64,000 nt of DNA from Girardinichthys multiradiatus (Eukaryota; Chordata; Actinopteri; Cyprinodontiformes; Goodeidae): contig NC_061798.1 of NCBI RefSeq assembly GCF_021462225.1, forward strand, positions 24,467,320-24,531,319, given 5' to 3'. Each line of letters starts with the position of its first letter. Positions within the stretch are counted from its first letter, which is position 1. The notes beneath the pieces were generated by a model. It did not search any database. It saw only the letters and a program-made list of their open reading frames with translations, and was not told the DNA's origin. Below, in pieces: positions 58,319 through 64,000 of the stretch. The translations under genes were made by a program, and so were the position numbers.

Positions 58319-59409
58319 CAGGGGCATAGCCAGACTTACCGGGATCCACCACTCATTATCCCCATGCACATCAGTTACAATGAAGACCAAAATTAAATAA
58401 ATTAAATGGAATAATTTATTTAAATTAAGTGACTTGAATGCGAAATGTATTTGTGTGTGTATGTGTGTGTGTGTGTGTCTCTTGACAATTTAAAAACATA
58501 GACTAAAGTTATCCACCTGCCTTAGTCGGTCTTTAAGTCTGAATTCATTTTAGATCTGAAATATTTTTCTAAAAGAACACAAACATAAATAAAGTGTACT
58601 TTATTAAGTAATACCAACCTTTAATAGTGAAACTGTAATTTTGTATTTTATTCTTTGCAGTCAAATTTAGCCTGGATATCATAGTAATAACTTAACACAG
58701 CCATCCGTGGTCAGTATGAGTCTAAAGTGAATGTACTTAAGGCCAGTCAGTTTTTGTTTGTTTTGAACAACACAGGGACATGGGTCCTAGCAATGTATCC
58801 TGGCTGGAGCGGATGGACAGCAGCTGTGTACTTAATCTCTTTTTATTGTCTGGATTAAATAAACAAAGGATCCATGTTTATTTATAAAACCAGTAAAAAC
58901 AAAAGTCAAACTTAAAAAAAAAGAAAAAACATTCTGTCTTAATTTAATGGATGGAAACATTAGCTCTGGAAATAGAAACATAAGTCTGTCACAGCTGCTC
59001 GCAAACATTGTGCCAACACAAATCTAACAACGTTGTCAATGGGCGGTAACTATTCTAACTAAACTCAAACAGTGTTATGAAGGGTGAAGACTAGTGAACC
59101 GTTTTTGGAGAAGAATGGAAATCAAGTAGAATATTATTAGCAAGTTACCTCTGTTACATCTCACCGTCAGCTGCACTCTTCTTCTTCTGGTTTTTGTTTT
59201 AGGGGTACGGTATGCAAAGCTGAACTGTTCTTTGTCAACATTGAGTTTGGCTGCTTTACTCAGTTATAGCGCCTCTTACGGTAACCTGGTGGAGCTACTC
59301 AGAGAACCACTTCATTGAAAAGCATTGTTTCATAAATTTTTTGTTATATACACAGCAGAAAAATACTGAGGTCAGGACCTTGGTGTCCTCAATGGTAGCT
59401 GCGGTCATG
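58319..59409. mobile_element. hAT-like element inside Gypsy RNase H, 8-bp duplication
   Basis: 1091 bp beginning CAGGGGCATAGCCAGACTTA and ending, reversed, CATGACCGCAGCTACCATTG, flanked on both sides by GCTCCAAC (58311-58318, 59410-59417). The duplication splits the Gypsy codons for Gly-Val-Gly-Ala. There is no transposase; the inside is AT-rich with a (TG)n tract at 58452-58478. The right terminus is shared with the fragment at 1238-1290. Confidence 0.8.
58452..58478. repeat. (TG)n microsatellite
   Basis: Imperfect TG tract inside the hAT-like element. Confidence 0.85.
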
Positions 59410-60540
59410 GCTCCAACCCCAGTATTAGAGGCATCAACCTCCAAAACGAATTGGAGCTCAGGATCAGGATATGTTAAGATAGGTGAGTGGAAAACCTCTC
59501 CTTTAATTACGTTAATGCTTCTTCCGCCTCCGGGGTCCCACTGAAAGTGATTTTGGTCGAAGTCAGAGCTGTGAAATATGATGCCAAAATGCTGTAGTTC
59601 CAGATAAACCATTAAAGCTGCTTTCTTGTGCTGGGATTAGGCCAGTATACAACTTCTTGGACCTTTCCTGGATCTGCTTTGACCTGTCCACCCTCCAAAA
59701 TGAATCCAAGGAAGGATATGATGGACACATGTCACACTTCTCTGCTTTGACATACAAATAGTTTTCCAGGAGATGTTGTAGAACCCTGTAGAACCCCCAT
59801 GATTTTTGTAGGGGTTAAGATCTTTTGAGAAGATTAAGATATCAAGGTAAACAAAACATTTATGAAATCTCAAAGGATATCATTTACCAGGGCTTGGAAG
59901 ACTGCGGGAGTGTTGGTTAATCCAAAGGGCATTACCAGGTTTTCGAAATGTCCGATCAGGGTCTTGAAGGCGGTTTTCCATTCTTCTCCTTCACGGATGC
60001 GGACAAGATGGAAAGCGTTTCTGAGGTCGAGGTTTGTAAACAAACGGACAGATTCAAATGCTGAGGTGAGAAGATGTAGAGGATATGTATTTGTGATCTG
60101 AATTAGTCTTCTGTAGTCAATGCATGGTCTTAGGGTGTTGTCCTTCTTCGCCACGAAGAAAAACCCTGCACTGACTGAGAAGAGGATGGGCAAATTATTC
60201 CTGCTTTGAGCGAGTCGTTAATGTATTGTTCCATTGTCTTTCTCTCTGCATCGGAAATGTTATAGAGAAGGAAATGTTATAGAGAAGGTAACGGGGCACC
60301 TGGGAGCAAATCAATACTGCAATCATATGGGCGATGAGGTGGGAAAGACAAAGCCAAATCCTTACTAAAAGCAGTTTTGAGATCATGATATTCTCTAGAA
60401 AACCTGAGAGAACTCAGCCAAATCGAACTAAGCTGAGCTGGAAGGGACAGCTGAACAGAGGCAGGAGCTGTGACAGTTTTTGCTCCAGGCCTCAATGCGA
60501 GAATCAGCCCAGTTAATATTGGGGTTACGCTTCTTTAACC
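59410..60540 (-). pseudogene. Gypsy element A: protease end and reverse transcriptase
   Basis: On the minus strand, [20 protein letters not shown] (end of protease/linker) is followed by [40 protein letters not shown] (catalytic Asp) and [17 protein letters not shown]. The next catalytic block reads CFVYLDILIFSKDL where active elements have YLDDILIFS, so one Asp codon is lost. FVLEVDASNTGVGA starts RNase H and is cut at 59417 by the hAT-like element. Several frames are needed. The segment is in line with 57176-58318 and completes it. Confidence 0.82.
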
Positions 60541-61942
60541 AGGGATGACCAAGTCGGGGCTCGACGAAGGGCTTGACCTGAGAAACGTGGAACGTTGGGT
60601 GAATCCTCATGGAGTTGGGTAATCAGTCGTACAGCGACAGGGTTGATGATCTTGGAGATTGGGAAAGGTCCAACAAATCGGGGTACCAATTTCCGGGATT
60701 CTACCCTTAATGGGAGGTCCTTGGCGGAGAGCCAAACTTTCTGACCCACCTGGTACTTAGGGGCAGGGATCCGTCTCCGGTTGGCCGTTCTTGACTGAAC
60801 CAGTGACATTCTGATCATCGACCTCCTGGCCTTTCTCCATATTCTTTGGCATCTTAGGGCAGCCGCTTGGGCGGATGGAACATTAGCTTCTCTCTCCTGA
60901 ACTGAAAATATGGGTGGCTGGAAACCAAACACAACATGAAAAGGGGACAAACCAGTGGCACTTGATTGCATAGAGTTCATGGCGTATTCAACCCAGGGCA
61001 AATTTCGTGACCACTTGGTCGGGTCACACTCACATAAGATACGAAGTTTGGTTTCAGCTTCTTGGTTGGCTCTCTCAGTTTGGCCATCAGACTGAGGATG
61101 AAACCCTGAGGAAAGACGAACAGAAATTCCCAACAAAGAAACGTGACACAAATTGGGGTCCTCTATCGGAAACAATGTCATTTGGGATTCCATGGAGCCT
61201 GAAAACTTCTCGGTCAATATCTCACCCATCTCCTTAGCAGATGGAAGCTTCTCCAACGGCACCTGATGAACCATCTTTGAAAATCTGTCAATTATGGTTA
61301 GTAGTACAGAGTGACCATTAGAAACCGGTAGACCTGTCACAAAATCCATCGCAATATGTGACCATGGGCGAGGGGGAATTGGCAAAGGGTGCAACAACCC
61401 CGCAGGGGGGTGACGAGAAGGCTTGGCTCGACAACATTGAGTGCATTCAGCAACAAAGTCTTTGACATCCTTGACCAGCGATGGCCACCAAAACTGAGTT
61501 CGAACTGTCTGAAAGCAATGACAAGACTCCAGTACCTTAGGCACAAGGCGTTCAGGGACAAAACAGCGGTCAGGTGGACATGATGGTGGGATAGGCAGAT
61601 CCCTAATGGCTTCCTGGACCTCCCTTTCCACCTCCACTCGGGACACAGACAACCTGACGGTTTCAGGAAGGATAAACTCCTCCTCACCCGCAGACTGAGA
61701 TTCTTCAGGCTCTTGAATCCGGGTTAGGGCATCAGGTTTGCCATTTTTACTCCTTGGCCTGTAAGACAGGGATAAATTAAAACGACCGGAAAACAGAGCC
61801 CACCTAGCCTGTCTGGGGTTTAGCAGTTTTGCTGATTTCAGGTACTCCAAGTTCTTATGGTCAGTCCACACCATAAACGGCTCCTTAGTCCCCTCCAGCC
61901 AATGTCTCCACTCTGTCAACGCCAACTTGACAGCCAATAACT
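60525..61942 (-). pseudogene. Gypsy element B: RNase H end, integrase, C-terminal part
   Basis: A long open frame on the minus strand. It begins in RNase H ([29 protein letters not shown]), continues with the linker, an integrase zinc-binding region ([19 protein letters not shown]), [20 protein letters not shown], a damaged stretch where the second catalytic block should be (near 61170-61230), [18 protein letters not shown] (third catalytic residue), [20 protein letters not shown] and [19 protein letters not shown]. At about 60545 it jumps from its own HVSQVKP block to the protease end of element A. The two elements differ clearly in sequence, so this is not a simple duplication. The 5' part is lost at 61942. 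Confidence 0.85.
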
Positions 61943-63200
61943 CAAACACAAACGCTTCTCTTAATTATATATATGAAGATTTATTGAAGCCAAATAATCC
62001 TGATATACCATTATTCTGGTCCAAAACCTTCACCTGACTAACAAGCACCGTTCTACACAAAGGGAATAACAATGACTACCTAACAATAATAATAAAAGAA
62101 AAATATATATATGCATTTAGTGTCTATGAAGATCAAACCAGCAGTTTATGGACAAAATGTGTAATTTGGGTTAAATGGAAAGAAATCCTCCTGTCGTGTT
62201 GATGTCTCGATCGCAGCGATGAAACGGTGGGGCCACGCCCCTTTAGCCACGACCAGCTGATCGCCCCAAATCTTGACAAAGGGTCATAAAACTCTTGAGG
62301 CGGGAACCCAGTGGAAAATCTCCAGCAATAAAACTGGAACAAAGAGTGGTTGGGCGAGGCCCAGACCGCAGCTGCCTTGAATGAAAAACTTTTAAAAGTC
62401 CAACTTCTAACTCCTGGTTGATTTGGGATCAGCCGGACAAAACATTAACCACGCACGATTCAGCAGCGCTTGCGCAGCAAATAAAAATACAGCTCAGCAA
62501 AACATAATTCAATCAGTATTGCATGCAACAAGTTAATACCCTAGATTAACTACAGGTGATCCTACATCACCTTAACTGCCTCATCCTGCCCGGACCTCTA
62601 AATGCACCTATCCGGTTTAAAATGAAAAGAACAAAATTACTTTGAAGTTGATTTCTGCTCTCCACCGGTTGAGGATGGATCAGGTCTGATGAAAAAGAGG
62701 GGGGGGATCACGCGTCCGTGATCAAATTAAGAAAAATAACCAGTAACTTCTCATCCGTCCACGAGGGGAAAAGATGAAGAACCTTTAGTCAACTGCATAC
62801 ACAAGGAGGAAACTCTTCTCCTTGGACATAGAACCTCTGTAGGTTTTTAACCTGCGCCGGTTGTGGCGCGGTCTTCGATCGGCAAATAAATCCTCTGATC
62901 TTCTCGTATCAGACAGATTTCCAGCTTTCAAGCTCTTCCGGGAATGGCCTTGTGGAGCAAAAGTTCGCCTGCGAGTTCTTGTCTCACCAGAAATGCGCCT
63001 CCCATACGCTGTCCTGCGACAGGCGGAAATGGCCGAGACTATGCATCTCAGCCGGTTTATACTTCCAGTGAAGTCAGAGCTGCGACGTCTGTTGAACTGC
63101 GACCAAATGGATGGCCCCAACATCCCCTCTAGGTTCGAAGGGTGTGATTAAACGCAGTCTTTGAAGCTACTGGGTCCATCCATCATAGGAGCTGAGACTC
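61943..63200 (-). repeat. LTR-like repeat (LTR-M) copy 2
   Basis: Homologous to 19591-22001 from its AAACACAAACG block onwards. On the minus strand a TATAAA-like box lies near 63057 and AATAAA at about 61980-61985, which would give a long R region. The part after the polyadenylation signal is cut off at the Gypsy B border. The right end is not defined. Confidence 0.5.
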
Positions 63201-63670
63201 AATGATCCATGATCCGTAAAGAAGCAAAATAAAGAAAGAAAAAAACAAAAATACTGTCCCTGTGTTCCTCTTGGCAGGAACGGGAGTTCACAGTTTATTT
63301 GGTTTTTCAAAGGCCTATGACTGGGCAGGACAAGGTTAGCCTGGGCAGGACTGAACTCGGACTAACTCATACCTGTCTATGTCATTCAATGAGAAAAATA
63401 CAAAACAATACATTCACATCATCATCACATTCTTTTGGTCATCAGCTCTGGTAACCCTGAGACAAAGTGAAACAACAATAAAAAGAAAAAAACAAAAAAA
63501 CAAGATAACCACATAATGGGGTCATAGCTTAGTCGTCCAATTGCAGTCAGGCACGGGAATCAGCCTGTGGCATTGGGCAAAGGTAGTGCTATGAACCATG
63601 GGTCAATAAATGTGAAGGAGTCAATCCTGGTTTGTAACCAACTATGCAGTGTGTTATCTTAAAACCAATG
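63201..63670. other. Intergenic or LTR-M flank, nothing recognised
   Basis: A-rich with no reading frame of note; it may still belong to LTR-M. Confidence 0.4.
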
Positions 63671-63672
63671 TA

Positions 63673-64000
63673 CAGGTCCTTCTCAAAATATTAGCATATT
63701 GTGATAAAGTTAATTTTTTTCCATAATGTCATGAAGAAAATTTAACATTCATATATTTTAGATTCATTGCACACTAACTGAAATATTTCAGGTCTTTTAT
63801 TGTCTTAATACGGATGATTTTGGAATACAGCTCATGAAAACCCAAAATTCCTATCTCACAAAATTAGCATATTTCATCCGACCAATTAAAGAAAAGTGTT
63901 TTTAATACAAAAAACGTCAACCTTCAAATAATCATGTACAGTTATGCACTCAATACTTGGTCGGGAATCCTTTTGCAGAAATGACTGCTTCAATGCGGCG
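63673..64000 (-). mobile_element. Tc1-A copy 5, cut by the window end
   Basis: The left end CAGGTCCTTCTCAAAATATT after TA (63671-63672), the terminal repeat and the last transposase codons (ending GFPTKY-type, minus strand from about 63948) match copies 2-4. The rest lies outside the window. Confidence 0.93.

Noticed and set aside
62785..63123. 112-codon Arg/Ser-rich minus-strand frame
   Set aside because: Sits in the LTR-M repeat, with a competing open frame on the other strand; no domain recognised.

Overview
The window looks like repeat-dense intergenic (or intronic) DNA from a teleost fish. The evidence is the mix of mobile elements: several Tc1-like transposons, an L2-like and an L1-like LINE, a Rex3/RTE-like LINE 3' end, a tRNA-derived SINE with fish-type sequence, Ty3/Gypsy chromovirus-type elements, hAT elements and a gamma/epsilon-type endogenous retrovirus. 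Species cannot be fixed from this sequence alone. I found no convincing host protein-coding gene and no rRNA or tRNA gene. Almost every real reading frame belongs to a mobile element and almost all are broken.

Layout. 1-3.3 kb: LTR-like repeat and unremarkable AT-rich DNA. 3.3-11.2 kb: half of a Tc1-like element (Tc1-A), then a minus-strand endogenous retrovirus (LTR, tRNA-Trp primer site, leader, gag, protease, a 2H-phosphoesterase-like pol segment, an internal deletion, env), then a full-length Tc1-A in the opposite orientation. 11.2-16 kb: LINE endonuclease fragment, a hAT MITE, a long-LTR fragment, and a second Tc1 family (Tc1-B) that carries a solo LTR inside its terminal repeat. 16.5-22 kb: another full Tc1-A, a small fold-back MITE, and an LTR-like repeat split by a second Tc1-B. 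22.3-30.7 kb: SINE, a minus-strand L2-like LINE, a 1.88-kb solo LTR with target duplication, and a Rex3/RTE-like 3' end. 33.6-39.6 kb: L2 3' tail, a third Tc1 family (Tc1-C), and a hAT-like element with an L1-type 3' UTR inside. 43.8-46 kb: (AT)n tracts and an L1-like LINE remnant. 47.4-52.6 kb: long-LTR fragments, a Gypsy-type solo LTR and a degenerate Tc1-A. 55-56.5 kb: LINE fragments and an LTR. 56.5-63.5 kb: two fused Gypsy elements on the minus strand, interrupted by a hAT element and flanked by LTR pieces. 63.7-64 kb: the edge of another Tc1-A.

The genes do not work together as a pathway; the region is a stack of nested insertions whose order can partly be read from target-site duplications. 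The most interesting coding signal is in the retrovirus: directly downstream of the protease, in the same frame, lies a segment with two His-x-Thr/Ser motifs 63 residues apart. This is the signature of 2H phosphoesterases, a fold used by some viruses to destroy 2-5A signals. This is an inference from motifs and needs structural and comparative support.
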